A stretch of 64,000 nucleotides of DNA from Trissonchulus latispiculum (lineage: Eukaryota > Nematoda > Enoplea > Enoplida > Ironidae). The notes below the pieces were generated by a model. The model was not told the origin of the DNA and did no database searches. It worked only from the letters and a program-made list of their open reading frames with translations. Position numbers and translations under genes: made by a program. The stretch's first letter is position 1. The number at the start of each line of letters is the position of its first letter. Of the stretch, positions 21,401 to 33,529 are shown one piece after another. The stretch covers positions 62,001 through 126,000 of the forward strand of contig JASAND010017931.1 in assembly GCA_030248195.1 (NCBI GenBank), read 5' to 3'.

Positions 21401-24400
21401 CTAAAGAGCAAAGTTAAATTTGTTAAGTAAAATATGATTTGAACCTTGAGCCGAAACAAATATACAATATAAACTCCTTAATTCACTTAAAACTAAGATT
21501 ACTATATGAACTGAGGTCTTCATTAGGACATGCACAAAGCATGGCAAACGAAAATATATATACAGATGTTGTGATGAGCCTTTGCTTGAATTAACACCAT
21601 TCTCCTGCGCTGACCGAAATTTTATCAAATTCTGAAAGATGAATATGTTATTCCTAGACCTACAGCTTTCTTCATCACTAAGATCTTCTTCAGCACAATT
21701 GGAAATTCCATCGCAGACCAGAGATTTGTCGATACAATATTGAATAGCACAAATCTTGGGACCAGCATCAATGCATAAACTAGCACCACGACAAAGAAAG
21801 GCATCACATTCTAAACGAGACACATACTCAATTTGGCCAAGGAAGGCATCACTTTACATTGTATACATAAGTTCTAAGTCTAACAAATCCATGTAATATT
21901 AGCCTTCTGATTTCAACAGAGACTGTCTTGGTACATTTACAAGCTTGAGTACACGAATCTCGCCCTGCATCAGATGTTTGTTCGCATGATAAAGTTTAGA
22001 GATGAGCACTTCGGCCCTTCTGAAACCATTATAGCTATCTAAACATTTACTCAGGTTATTACTCGCCTGGTTATTTTACAGCAAAAGGTAGCATTTCGTG
22101 GCATAACTTAGCTTTTCCTACTGCACTGAAGCTCTTGAAAAAGCATTGTTAGTAAAATTCTGGAATTTTTTTTTGGCGGGCAGGGCCGGGTCGAATTTTG
22201 TCAGCTTGCGTGTAGGGCCGGGCTGAGCACTATTTTGGAGCGGTCCGTCACGGGCCGAAAAAAATGCGACCCGTGCTCATCTCTAGTACAGTTAACTTTA
22301 TCTTGGATGTAATTTTCTTATTACATTGACTGATGCTCGTTAGCTTCCGCTCCCAAAACGGTCGGAGTGTATGTTCGAACCTCACGAGTTCGAATCTCGA
22401 ACCTTAATTTTTCGGGTTTCAGTTAGAGTAGAGATGAGCACGGGCCGGATTTTTTCGGCCGGGCCCGGCCCGGCCCGCAAAAGAAAACTTCCAAAATTTT
22501 ACTAACAATGTTATTTCAAAGGCTTCAATGCAAGATGGAGAGGCTAAACTATGCTATAAATGTTAAAATTTGCGATAAAATAACCCGAAATCAGTAAATG
22601 TGTAGCTAATTTTAGTGATTTTACAACATTTTCTATAGTTGATCCGGCCCGTTTCGGCCCGCTCCGGCCCACAGTTAAAAAATTTCCCGGTCCGGCCGGC
22701 CCGACGGGCCGAAATGCTCATCTCTAGTTTCAGTTGCTGAAGTGACAATTTAATTTCTCTCCCTCACTTTTAGAGATTTAATTGACACTTCTGGTTAACA
22801 AAATAAAGAAATACTTTTTGGTTACATACCAGCAGCAGCATCCTCTCCAACACTAAGTACTTCCGTCCATACTAGTTTGAAACCTATGGAAATACCATAT
22901 CTCTCTCTGTCATCTAGCAATGACCTATGAGGTCTTTCTGTTGACCGGAACCTAAAATCAACATTCGGATGTTAGCAAGTAAAGGATAGGATTCTCATTA
23001 TCGAGATTGTACTCAGTATGCTGCATATTTATTATTTTTACATTAAACAAAACCAACTTGTTGTTGCGTGCTGTGCAGAGGCAAGTTCGTAATTGCGCAG
23101 AATGAAGTGCAATTAGTAGCAAGTTTTGTGCTGAAATCAGGAAGGAATCCAAAGAGCACACGAATTTGACTATAATAGACCAGTTTGCTAACTTGATAAT
23201 TAATCTGTTTCCATTCGAAAGGAAAGATTTTTCTCCAGGACTAGCATGCTGCTTATTTGTCCCGCACAAACTTAATCTTTGATCTTTATCAAGTCGAGAT
23301 TCTGTTGCGGAAGTAAAATAGGCATATCCATCAATAATAGACAAACTTGTATCATCGCAATTAGCTGCAACAAAATTCCGTAACGTGAATCATGATTTGA
23401 AGTGATCAAGTTTTTGTCTTTGTATTACTGTTACCAAGAGTACATAATACAAGAGTATGACAGCTGGCATTCCACGCTAATGTGTGCTAAAGGTAAAGCT
23501 CGAAAGCACTACGTGAGCGAGTTTTATGTCTGTTTCGAGCTTTAGAACACATGCATAGCTGCTAAATTTTTTTGAAGTGAAGGGTCCAATTTCGAATGGG
23601 GGTAGCCGTTAGCGTACAGAGGATGTGTCACGCTTATAGTACATAGAGTTTGGCAGCTGTCTCTTATTATTATGTACTCTTGCTGTTACTAATGCATACT
23701 AATGCATACAGCTCTGCTAACTGAAATATGCGAATACTGTAAAATAAAACAAATTCTTTACATTGTGATGGTGAAATATTGATCTCTTCTAATTTAATGA
23801 ATATTTTTTTATTTGGGTCCACTCGTATGAGCCAAGTGCAGTCAATGCCATTAGGAAATGTTTCCGGAAAGAGTGGACTTGTAATGACTCCGCCGTGTTC
23901 ATGATTACGTCTCACGGACCCACCACAATCCTTACTATTCGGATCCTCCACTCCCATCCAGCTACTTCTTGGAACCGATACATAATCTGAAATAAACTAC
24001 AAGTAAAATGCGCTAAGAAAGTATATGCTAGAAAAGCTATTGCTAAGAAAAGAAATATGTGGTTAAACGTCATCCTTCTCGTTCAGAATTTACATATTAT
24101 GGCAATATCTGAAGCATATTTGAGTCCGGCGAGTAACAGGAATATTCATAAATTTGTACATTCTCAAATCTCAACACATCGTTATTCCGAAAGGTTGTCA
24201 GAGATAAGTTCAAGTTTCTTGAAAGCTCATGAGAAACAAATTCAAAAATTTATAACAGGTAAGCTTACATTCAGGTAGAAATTCAAAGGAACCGGAAAAA
24301 CCAGAAAACTGCTGTCCATCTATGGATGAATGAAACACAATGTCTATTGATTGCTGAAGGGTATCGAAATTGGGAGGAATTTTATTGCCACAGAATCTGG

Positions 24401-24955
24401 TACTGGTGTGTTCAATACCACGATAATCCACTACTATCACTAGTACATAGTCTCGAAGGCACCTCAAATTACAACAAACAAAAAGAACATGTTGCGAACT
24501 TTGTTTCCTTCCATAAACTCTATAGTAATTTGTGGAGCAGGAACAGAGTGAGCCAAAACAAATTATTTGCATTCAAACTTGGTTTCCGAACATTCCTAGA
24601 GACTTGGAATCATTTTCTCAAGATTTCCGCACGGCAGTCTCCACTTTTCGCTATATAGGTTTACCATAATTAACTCTCAGAACTAACAAACATCAGCCAC
24701 TCTGTCAATACAAGAGGACTGAAGAGATTAAGTAAGGAATTGTGACTCACTGTTGATTTGAGGGCCGCGGTTCTTCCAGATAGAAGGTGTGCCAGTTTAT
24801 CATAACCACGTAATCAGTCTGAGCACGAAATTGATATTTGCAAGTGATGTCTGAAGGATAGTTGTGTGGAAAATTGGGGGAAGAAAAGTTACCCTTCTTT
24901 GGAGCAGAAGTAAAGTCTTTACTGTTGAAGGTGAAGATACAGTCGTCTGTGACAT
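19782..24955 (-). CDS. Neto: Neto-like CUB/LDLa transmembrane protein (seven exons, 5' end missing)
   Basis: Seven exons join in phase: 24955-24751, 24462-24269, 23986-23762, 23364-23181, 22951-22830, 21810-21664, 21400-19782 (about 897 residues). Domain order is CUB1 (four cysteines: DDCIF, ITCKY, QCLRD, RFCG), CUB2 (CGGS, CTWL, NCDD, LCG), an LDL-receptor class A domain ending in CDGISNC...SDEESC, one transmembrane helix (LEIILISLAVFIAIIMIILM) and a cytoplasmic tail of about 500 residues. CUB-CUB-LDLa-TM is the Neto architecture; Neto proteins are auxiliary subunits of kainate-type glutamate receptors, needed at insect neuromuscular junctions. The tail is Pro/Ser-rich with PPSY twice and PPPVPPKP, potential WW and SH3 ligands. 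No signal-peptide exon was found upstream, so the start is unknown. Other CUB/LDLa receptors (LRP12-like) are the main alternative. Confidence 0.85.
21664..21810 (-). CDS. Neto: Neto-like exon: LDL-receptor class A domain
   Basis: Acceptor CTCGTTTAG; the donor GTAGGT splits the last cysteine codon (T|GT), which the next exon restores. Contains VCDGISNCAEEDLSDEES with the acidic calcium-binding end of the LDLa fold. The domain is somewhat long between the second and fourth cysteines. Confidence 0.85.
21997..22285. mobile_element. hAT-like MITE in the Neto intron, copy 1
   Basis: Ends TAGAGATGAGCAC and the inverted GTGCTCATCTCTA, with GGGCC/CGGGC patches inside. The flanking octamers ATAAAGTT (21989-21996) and GTACAGTT (22286-22293) match at 6 of 8 positions. 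No coding capacity. Confidence 0.7.
22424..22726. mobile_element. hAT-like MITE in the Neto intron, copy 2
   Basis: Ends TAGAGATGAGCA and the inverted TGCTCATCTCTA (the left end carries an extra TAGAG), with an exact 8-bp duplication GTTTCAGT at 22416-22423 and 22727-22734. Subterminal arrays of GGCCCGG palindromes lie on both sides. 303 bases, non-coding. Confidence 0.82.
22830..22951 (-). CDS. Neto: Neto-like exon: end of CUB2
   Basis: Acceptor GATTTTAG; donor GTATGT. Encodes YGISIGFKLVWTEV, the closing strand of a CUB domain, and a short acidic linker to the LDLa domain. It is too short to appear as a long open frame; identified from phase and CUB pattern. Confidence 0.8.
23181..23364 (-). 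CDS. Neto: Neto-like exon: middle of CUB2
   Basis: Acceptor TTGTTGCAG; donor GTCTAT (weaker, but it keeps phase). Contains NCDDTSLSIIDG and RLSLCG, the second CUB cysteine pair. Confidence 0.8.
23762..23986 (-). CDS. Neto: Neto-like exon: start of CUB2
   Basis: Acceptor TTATTTCAG; donor GTAAAG. Contains KDCGGSV, GGVITSPLFPETFPNG and CTWLI, the first CUB cysteine pair. Confidence 0.86.
24269..24462 (-). CDS. Neto: Neto-like exon: second half of CUB1
   Basis: The acceptor is TTTGAG after a T-rich tract; the donor is GTAAGC. Contains RFCGNKIPP and FSGFSGSFEF, the end of a CUB fold. Phase agrees with both neighbours. Confidence 0.82.
24751..24955 (-). CDS. Neto: Neto-like exon: first half of CUB1
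   Basis: Acceptor TTGTTGTAG; donor GTGAGT. Contains GNFSSPNFPHNYPSD, the typical CUB opening, and CUB cysteines 1 and 2. It starts with two bases of a split codon, so a further 5' exon must exist. Confidence 0.85.
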
Positions 24956-25570
24956 CTACAACAAAAAATTATAGTTCAGTACAATCAGCAAACTGAAAAT
25001 ATTTTAGGTATGGTTTACACTAATGTGGAAGCTATCCATCACGTCATGTGACCTTCCACGAACGTAAATCAACACAGTCTGATGACCATACATGTTTTGA
25101 GGGTGAGCCACCGAAGAACCGGATTTATCGGATTTTGTCAAAAATTTAACTAAGAAATAAGAAAAACTGGATTCCGTGTGAGGTAAACAACCGATATCAG
25201 GGATATCAAACCCAAGACCTGAGACGAAAACCGCAGAATCTCAGGCACAATCCAGGGTTCGGTTCAGTCCAAATGTTTCCGTTCCGACAGCACCAAAAAC
25301 AAGGGGTTCATTCTTATAACGTTACGCTGTCATACCGCTATATTGATTCTGCAAACGAATTCTGCATGAGACTGATTAGATGCAAGAGATGTAAGGAAGT
25401 AATTAGCCATAATAACAGAAAATTGCACGGATAGAAACTGGGTCTCTTGCGCTTCCCCCCCCCCAGCCATAACTTTTGATTTTTCTTTTCTTTCTTTCAT
25501 TCATTCATTAAATTTTCTTTTTCTTTCCACTAAAATATGACAGTAGCTGTAAATGTATAAATACAACCAG
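24956..25570. other. Region upstream of the first visible Neto exon
   Basis: Presumed intron of the Neto-like gene. I looked on the - strand for a signal-peptide exon or more CUB sequence and found none that I can support here or further right. Confidence 0.45.
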
Positions 25571-25580
25571 AATTTTTATT

Positions 25581-25600
25581 ATTCCTGCTGGAGCAGGAAT
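25581..25600 (-). repeat. Right-end hairpin of a Helitron-like element (orphan)
   Basis: ATTCCTGC-TGGA-GCAGGAAT, preceded on the + strand by TTTTATT, the reverse of the ATAAAAA that follows other right hairpins in this window. I found no matching left end. Confidence 0.5.
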
Positions 25601-25687
25601 GTATAAAATGAGTTTTAGCTATGTTTAGCGTGTATTTTCTCTATTTCACCACACCTTAGGCCCTATCTTCAACACAGGGCTAGTATA

Positions 25688-26250
25688 GGATGTCACGGTG
25701 CCGTTTTTCCTCCGGTGTAAAATTCCCCCTCGGAAAAACTACACCGGTGTGGATCTTCCCCCCGGAAAAATTACACCGGTGTGAAATTTCCGGGGGAAAT
25801 TTTGCACCAAAGCCAGAAATAATGCAGATTTCAGTTTATGAATTAAGTTTTGCTCATAAATATAGCAACTAATTATGCTTAGATGGTGGAATATGATTGA
25901 TTAGCCTGAACGCTGAAATGCCAAAATAATTACTCATTATAACTCATACAAAACCAACTTCATTGAAATATATAATGAATAAAAATTCTTTAAAGCCAGA
26001 AATTTTGAAGAATTAATTAAAATTATTGTTATATTCTACTGCTTATTTCGCATTTGATAAACCATATAATAAAGAAAAATTTTACGACAAAAGCCTTCTC
26101 TAATATTTCTTATGCAATAATACTTTATGATTTTATTTGTGAGTAAAAATATATGCATAAATTAAAGCTTGGAAACTTTTATTTCAGAGCCCAAGCCGTT
26201 AAGCAGGAAAAGGTATATGGTCAAATTAAAACTTATTTTTGTTTATTTCA
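25688..26250. mobile_element. Truncated copy of the CACGGTG element family
   Basis: Starts TGTCACGGTGCCGTTTTTCC, then repeats ACACCGGTGT and TTCCCCCCGGAA palindromes, and continues with sequence clearly related to 34270-34680 (GCAGATTTCAGTTTATG, TATAGCAACTAATTATGCTT). The similarity fades near 26250 and the other terminus is missing. Confidence 0.65.
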
Positions 26251-26295
26251 TAGATATATAATCATATGCAGCAATCAATGCAATGCAAAAGGTAA

Positions 26296-26338
26296 TAAAC
26301 AAGTTGGCCCCTAAAAGGAGCAGTATCTCGACGTTGAG
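26296..26338 (+). repeat. Left end of a Helitron-like element (orphan)
   Basis: AACAAGT, then the hairpin GGCCCCTAAAAGGAGC, then ATCTCGACG: the left-end pattern of the family at 48548 and 60425. No right end with a matching CTCG stem was found before 61678. Confidence 0.5.
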
Positions 26339-28085
26339 TGAGGTGCGCAGGCATCTGTCACTATCATTTCATGCGCCATCACTTTGATCACACCAAGAGT
26401 ATATAACTATAGGAATGCTACAGCAGGCAGGCTCCTGTTATAACTTTGCCATCCAAGCTTTGTTCTCTAACGTATCTCCGTTGCGGACCTTCGTTCGCTC
26501 GCTTTCTGTATTCTAAAGCCCAAAGCTTTTTGGATTCGAAAGCCCAAAACAATACAAGTTTGATACAAGTAAGTGTTCTTTTTCCAGCTTAATACGCGAA
26601 CATAGAGCCAACGGCGGTGAGTAGGTAATGTATACTGGTAGTAACTGGGACTCATTCCCTTGGGAGGTCCCTCACTATGTAGTACGCAATTATATATATT
26701 GAGGTGAGCCGTTAGCGTTCAGAGCACGACTCGTGAACTGATAGCTGAGAACTTGTCTGGTGTCATAGCTTTATCGTACTTTTGAACACAAAAATAGCAG
26801 GATTTAGCTGATGCTCAGTGAACTTGCAGACAGCACAACTTGCAATTCAGAATTAATTATTAGTCAATGTTTATCAGTATGCTTTATGTATAAGTGATGT
26901 TTCACGGGCATAAGCTAGGTTCACGTTTATGGCTGCAAAGGCATGGATTAGAATTCAAGACCTAATACTTAAAACTTTGGATTTCTCTGCTGAAATTGCA
27001 ATAAACATGATTTTAACCTGTCTGTGTTCATCATTTATAACATGGACAGCTAAGAATTTTAAAATCGAACAAACTTTGCGCTTGCACATGTGTATAAGAA
27101 GGTATGTGCCGTGTGTGTGTCCTGTGATATATAATGCTACATTCTCAGAACTCCACTGTCTACGTACTGACGCCACGTCAGCTTATTTGAATATTCAACG
27201 CCCCTTGCGGCTTGCGCATACACGAACTGTTATTCAGTATATTTCTATTCGGTTTATTGGTTTCTGCCATTAAAATTCAGGAGTAGAGGAAGCTAATTCA
27301 ACATCTTTTCTAAAAAGTGGCCAAGACGGCTGCTCAAAAGTAAAATATTTCACTCTTTGCAATAAATAAACTCTGCACTCCGGGTTTATGGCGAAAAACT
27401 GGGGCGGGGGGAGTAGGGGTGGGATCCCCCCACTATGGGAGGGACCAAATGTAGGTGGAAATAAATTAAATAAAATGCTAAAAATACAGTAAAATTAGTC
27501 TGTTTTTGGATATGCTGCTATAACTAAGCTAAAAAGTGCTCAGAAATTGAGTTTTCGTACTAAAAAAGACGATTTTAGGCCAAACGATCAGGCAAAGCCT
27601 TAAAATTTTGAAAATTTTGACCAAAAATCCTTAAGATTTGTTCTGGGCAATTTTTGGGCACCTTAAAGTGATTGGGAGAGAAGCCCAAACAGTGGAGGTT
27701 GAGCCGAGTGGGATGGAGAAACTCTAGTGTGGTGGATCCAAAAAGAGGTGAGGGTGCGTCCCCGCCCCACTGTGGTGAATCCGACTGTTGGATCAGGTTC
27801 AGCCATTTCAAACAAGAAATCCACATATACATATCTACATATGTTAACTGACCAACTGTTGAAAGGCCTGAAATTACGATGATCCAAGTTAACGAAAAAT
27901 AGCATCCATGCCAGAACATTAGTTAACTTCATCTACAATCATAATAAATATATAGTCAATAATCTGCCTTGGTTATAAAAATATGAACGAATCAATACGA
28001 ATAATAAACAAAATAAGTCGGCACAAAGCACCTAAACTTGAGTATATAACAAACCCTTTCCGTACATTAAGTAGCCATATCAATA

Positions 28086-28218
28086 TTATTGCACCAAATC
28101 GGGTTAGGGATAGATACGGTTTAACATTGAGTTATCTCAATTTTTGAAATGGAAATCCAGCAATTCTATAGTTTTTCAGCTAATCCGCAGCAACCCCAAT
28201 CCGATTTGGTACAATCCA
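28086..28218. repeat. Small inverted-repeat element (MITE-like)
   Basis: TTGCACCAAATCGGGTTAGGG at the left is matched in reverse complement by CCCCAATCCGATTTGGTACAA at the right. About 130 bases, non-coding. Confidence 0.6.
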
Positions 28219-28973
28219 GCGTAAGACAACGTTCCTAGTTGAAAATTTAAAGCATTTATTATATGCTGCTATTACAGAAATTCCTTATATATGATTCCAC
28301 GAAGTAATATAATCATCAAAGGCATTAGGTTTTAGACTACATATATAACTCAGATCAAAGTTGGAGTTGCGGGCTGCAGGTGTTGTGATTCTGATAATTA
28401 TGATAACTTACTGATGTTGTTTGCTGATGTTGAGGCTTTCCATCAAACAGCTAATCTAAGACGTCGAAGAAGGCCAGCTTCATTAATCTCTTCCTTTTTC
28501 TCCTCTTTAAATATGTAGGTAGGTAGCTGGGGACCCTTTAATCATAGATGTATGAAGGTAAAATAAAGCTCCTCGCTTGGCTCGTTCAGATTAGCACAGA
28601 TGAAACCATTAATATATTGCTGTTGGAGTACAGGAATTAAACTATGGCTAAATATGAAGCAAAATGAGTTAGCATAACAGAAAAGCATAATGCGGCTATA
28701 ATCGGAGCAGACAACCATATTCATTTATGAGACTGCTTATATCTAATGTACATAGATATGCACGTTCAGAAATTAACACCGGCAGTAACATAATCGCCTG
28801 CCTTCAAACAGACAGAAGTAGAAGTGAGATGAGCTGGTCAATGAATTTCTAAAACTGAAACTTCTAAATTTTTCTACAGAAATTGATCCCATGTGAATGT
28901 GAATTTTAAATGGGAAATCCTGCTAGAGGTATCCCACCACTACTAAGTCCAATGCAACCAACCAGTCTAACCG

Positions 28974-29102
28974 TGGACTGCACCAACCTTAGTTTAGGAA
29001 TACCTGCAGAATAGTAGAAGACTAAACCAACTTCTGACTCAACTTTCTGTTATTCCGGAAATCCGGAGCTATTCTTGAACTTAGGTTGGTGCAGTCCAGG
29101 GT
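28974..29102. repeat. Small inverted-repeat element (MITE-like)
   Basis: TGGACTGCACCAACCTTAG at the left is the reverse complement of CTAAGGTTGGTGCAGTCCA-like sequence at the right (one or two differences). About 129 bases. Confidence 0.65.
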
Positions 29103-31100
29103 AAGCCATGCGCTGCTATATGGTCGTCTAACAAGTTATATTTTCGGACGGAGCAGGTTTAAATACCTATTTAGAAGCACTGTCAAAGCACATAGAATGT
29201 ATGTAGAAGCGAACAAGCATAAAATGAAGAAAATGCTGCATTAACCGAACGAAAGAAAATTTGCGCTAAAGTTCAATTCAATTTGTTGACAACGACGTGC
29301 TACAGACTCGCTCCCATTGTCATTTCAGAATTGCAATAAAGGGCAAAACTAGTGCATTAGACTTTCTCTAATCTTCCGGCCTTGTGGATCGGTACAGGAC
29401 AATTACCGATTGCAGCTTTGAACTTTGGACAATTGCTTCTTCTTATTTGTATTAAAAACTTTGGCAACAACATGGAGAAATATAGACGAGTAGCTAATAA
29501 TACAAAACATCCTACTATTAGAGCACAGATCCCACCAGGAGCATCATAACGGTCTCCAAAAAATCAATACACGAACAAAACTCTTGCAATGCTTATAATT
29601 TTCTGCTGTCATTCTTCCTTTTGTGGAGCATGAATGTTCCAACACTTTGATGCTGCGGCCCTAATTACAACATTTTCTCAGTTTTTTCACGCTTTCAAAT
29701 GCTGCCTGCCAATATGAACCAGATTTGGCAAATGGTAACTTTCAATTATATCTTTTTATCACATGTTTCCGCCGTTTCGACATTAGGCCGTGCAACTTCT
29801 CTAAGCTTGTTGTTTACAAACGATAACTGATTTGACACTTTTTAATTTCCAGATTTTGTTACTTTAACTCTTCCCGAGGTCTTACTCAAATCTTCGACTT
29901 TAGAAGGGATCACAAATCAAAATAATAGACATAACCAAATTAAAGCTTAAGTTTTGTGAAAAAGCAACCCTGTGTGCTGATAAAACAAGGCGCTCTTTAA
30001 ACAATGATAGCAAAAGTAAAAAAATATCCTGGGCCCGTGCCCATATATTTAGTTAATACGATGATGTCATCCATCGTGTTCCAATACTTTAATACGAATG
30101 AAATACGTAAACTGTGATGTTGGATGGTTGAGGCAGGTGTTCGTACAATTCCAAATTTTAATGTCTATGATCTGGACTTTGTTTAACAGCTTATTCTCAT
30201 ACCCGATTAAAATCTAATGAAATATTTAGAGTGATGGACAGAATGCCATGAAAAGCATCTACCAGTTTCCTGTATTCATGTTTAGGGAATAAAATATTGA
30301 TAAAATCTTGCCCGATGTTATGAAAAGGGAAAGAAGACTATGAATTTATCACCAAGCTTCAGGCTCTGTGCGAAGAAAGGGTAAGTTTTGCGCAAACAAC
30401 ACGACAAAACAAAGAATAAACCCAAGACTAACTCTTTATATAAATACCTCTACGAGTTGTATCCCTCAAAAAGAGGGGGGGGGGACACAAACGTGGCTGA
30501 TGAGAGGGAGAGAAAGTGAAATGGGTTAGAGAAGTCCTGGTTTGAGAGGGGATCTTTTAAGCCACATGGGGCTTTATGGAGAACAAGTCTTAAGATATGT
30601 AGTCTGGGAAGACCAAAATATTTCTCTGTGTATATCCACGTATGTGCGCATATATGTGAGTTTAAAGTAGAGAATGCATCATCTTTTTCTAGCTTAGAGT
30701 TAAAGTCCTCTCCTTTTCAGGCAATAAGAGGAAAATCCAATAAGCCTTGGCTATGCAGCAGGGGAAACTGGAAAACCAATTAATTCGGCCTTAAACCGGA
30801 GCAGTCACTTGGAATGGAGGAAAAAGAGACTCCCCTTCTCTAGATACCCCCCAAAATGACGATGATGATGATGATAAATATCCTTCATGGGTTTCACCTA
30901 TACATATCTGTAAGCCCCACTAAACTAGACTGACACTTAATCTACATACATAGATTCATATGGTTATTTTGGATTATATGAGGAACGATGTTCCCAAATG
31001 GAAAGAAGTTGACTAATCACAACAAACGAATGAAACTTGACAATTGCATTTAAATTTCAGGTGAATTTACAGCAGTGAATGCACAAAGACGCGCGTACAT

Positions 31101-31196
31101 GTCACGGTGAAATTTCCAACATAGAAAATTCTTTTGGAAATAATATCACCAGAAATTCAGAAACCTTTCCCCGGGTATAAGGGAATTTCACCGTAA
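31101..31196. repeat. Short CACGGTGAAATT inverted-repeat element
   Basis: GTCACGGTGAAATTTCC at the left and GGGAATTTCACCGT at the right form an inverted pair. The left flank plus terminus (GCACAAAGACGCGCGT...CACGGTGAAATT) recurs at about 31362-31396, beyond a TA microsatellite at 31262-31322. Confidence 0.5.
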
Positions 31197-31260
31197 ACTG
31201 TAATGCCCGTCGTATTAATTAACAACGTTTTCATAAAATTGTTACACAAGGTCAAATATA

Positions 31261-31261
<1 letters not shown>

Positions 31262-31322
<61 letters not shown>
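31262..31322. repeat. (TA)n microsatellite
   Basis: About 60 bases of TA dinucleotides, directly right of the short CACGGTG element. Confidence 0.95.
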
Positions 31323-31327
<5 letters not shown>

Positions 31328-32178
31328 CAGCTCCGAACAATTACAACGCACAAAATAGTGAGTGCACAAGACGCGTGTCGATGTCACGGTGAAATTATCG
31401 GGTCTTATCTCGATTACCCCCCGCCACTCAAAGTCCTTAAAACTTGACCAAATGAGCTAAAATTTGGTGTGGGTATGTTTTCGACCACGCTGAATTTAAA
31501 TGTCGCAAAATTTTTCGATTTCGCGAAATTCGATTTTTTTCGATTTCTAAGGGGGGACCAAGGGAAATCGAAAAATTTTGTCTTCGATTTTGTTGAAAAG
31601 ATGTATATAGGGGTTTTCGGGGCCGTAGAACACGAATCTGCAGTCCGTTTTTCGTTTCAGCTTTTGGTTAGCTCAGTATAAGCCAAAGATTTTAGCTTAA
31701 GGAAATGAAATGTAAAGAAATACACCGCTGCAAGGCAAACGGCACCAAGGGCACTGGCTGGCCTGCCAGCCTTCCGGTTTCCGATCGAGCTCAAGTTCTA
31801 AATAGGGCCCACTATCGTGCCACATTTGTAGAACTGCATATAAGAAGCTGTATTTCTGGCCAGGAATAAGCAAGGAAATATTGACAGAGGTTGAATCGTG
31901 CCAGGTTTGTAGACAGCGAAAAAGAAGGTTCTTATTGTCATGGATATTATCCGTTTGCCAACGATTCGCTCTGGAGACCGGTACGTGTTAGACATGATGG
32001 ATACGTTTAACATATTCTGTCAGGTCTACATCATTAAAGACCTTGTCTTCCGAATCTGCCATTAAGTGTAAGTTGTAGTACTGCAAAACAGTGCTCTCAG
32101 AGATTTGTATGCACAAGGCGAAGCTCCGAGTGAAGAGCATGAGTGCTCTTCACGAGGGCTTCGCCTACAAGTGCGCTC

Positions 32179-33526
32179 ACGTGTGTTCACCTGTCGCACC
32201 CGGAGATTGAGCCAAGAATAAAACCTGTTGAGCCAGTTCAGTCGAGGACTGGTGTAATTGAGCCAGACATCTAAATGATTGAGCCGCTTGCTAATTAAGC
32301 TTAAAATGCAAATGTTGATGGGCGGTACAAATGTATACTTTTTCTCCCATGATTGAGTCAACAACTAATAATCCCTAAAAATAATCACCAACAACTCCTA
32401 TGATTGAGCCAATGATTATAACCACTTGTTTCTGCACTTTTAAGAATAAAGTTTAACTTTGAGTCAGCTATTTTATCAAACTAACGCGCACGATCAAGGT
32501 TTGCGGTTGATAGCTAAGTAAAAGCTTAATTTCATGTTAAGTCAAAAACATGTTGGTCGGGGCTCTGCCACATAGGTGTAATTGGGGGGGGGGGGTGGCG
32601 GGGATAACCCCCCGCTACTTTTGCAAACCCTCCCCCAAAAATTTCTTGGGGCACCCTCCCCCCAACCTCCGTCGGAACCCCCCCCAGATTTTTTGCCCAG
32701 CCACACCTATGCTCTCGAAGACAGATAAAATGTGTAAGCATAGTTTCCTTGAAGGCAAAGTGTGTTGGAGGAGGGGGGAACAGCCTAATTGACCCATCGC
32801 CACCCCTCCCCAATTTTTTCGGGTATCCTGCTCCCTCCTTCCCTCCCAGACTGAAAATTTAGATAAAAAGGTTAGAACTTAGCCTAAACATGGCCATAAA
32901 TGGCCTACAATCGCGCAAAAAGTTTCTTAAATTCTCCAATATTTTTGCTAAACTTTCGATATTTTGAGAGGTCTTCCCCCCTCCCTTTAAACCATAAAAT
33001 TAGCAGACTTTGGCGCGACTACCCCCCCCCCCCAAGTTGGGGGGGGGGGGGGGGGGGCCCCAAGAAATTTTTGGGGGAGGGTTTGCAAAAGTAGCGGGGG
33101 GTTATCCCCGCCCCCCCCCCCAATTACACCTATGTGGCAGAGCCCCGACCAACATGTTTTTGACTTAACATGAAATTAAGCTTTTACTTAGCTATCAACC
33201 GCAAACCTTGATCGTACGCGTTAGTTTGATAAAATAGCTGACTCAAAGTTAAACTTTATTCTTAAAAGTTGCAGAAACAAGTGGTTATAATCATTGGCTC
33301 AATCATAGGAGTTGTTGGTGATTATTTTTAGGGATTATTAGTTGTTGACTCAATCATGGGAGAAAAAGTATACATTTGTACCGTCCATCAACATTTGCAT
33401 TTTAAGCTTAATTAGAAAGCGGCTCAATCATTTAGATGCCTGGCTCAATTACACCAGTCCTCGACTGAACTGGCTCAATAGGTTTTATTCTTGGCTCAAT
33501 CTCCGGGTGCGACAGGTGAACACACG
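32179..33526. mobile_element. Long terminal-inverted-repeat element with TTGAGCC motif arrays
   Basis: Arms of about 480 bases each (32179-32660 and 33035-33526) are inverted copies meeting around 32855. Each arm carries TTGAGCC (or GGCTCAA) six or so times at irregular spacing, then G/C homopolymer runs near the centre. A paralogous stretch at about 33915-33945 reads CTACAAGTGAACTCAC followed by ATTCCTGTGAGC without the element, i.e. an empty site. Non-coding interior. Confidence 0.78.
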
Positions 33527-33529
33527 TTC

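Larger units (their letters stand above)
26340..31100. other. Intergenic DNA with small palindromic repeats, no gene seen
   Basis: AT-rich and mostly unrecognised. It holds two small inverted-repeat elements (28086-28218 and 28974-29102), a G-rich patch at 27402-27440, a G run at 30475-30483 and a GAT microsatellite near 30860. The open frames inside are short and show no domain. Confidence 0.45.

Noticed and set aside
22340..22400. A tRNA-like SINE head (GTTCGAACC, GTTCGAATC)
   Set aside because: Only a box-B-like phrase occurs twice; no box A at the right distance, so support is too weak to list.
24057..24658. + strand open frames overlapping the Neto-like exons
   Set aside because: They are antisense shadows of the CUB exon 24462-24269; splice sites and domain pattern support the - strand.
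27402..27790. Inverted G-rich ends suggesting another element
   Set aside because: Similarity between the two G-rich patches is limited to homopolymer runs.
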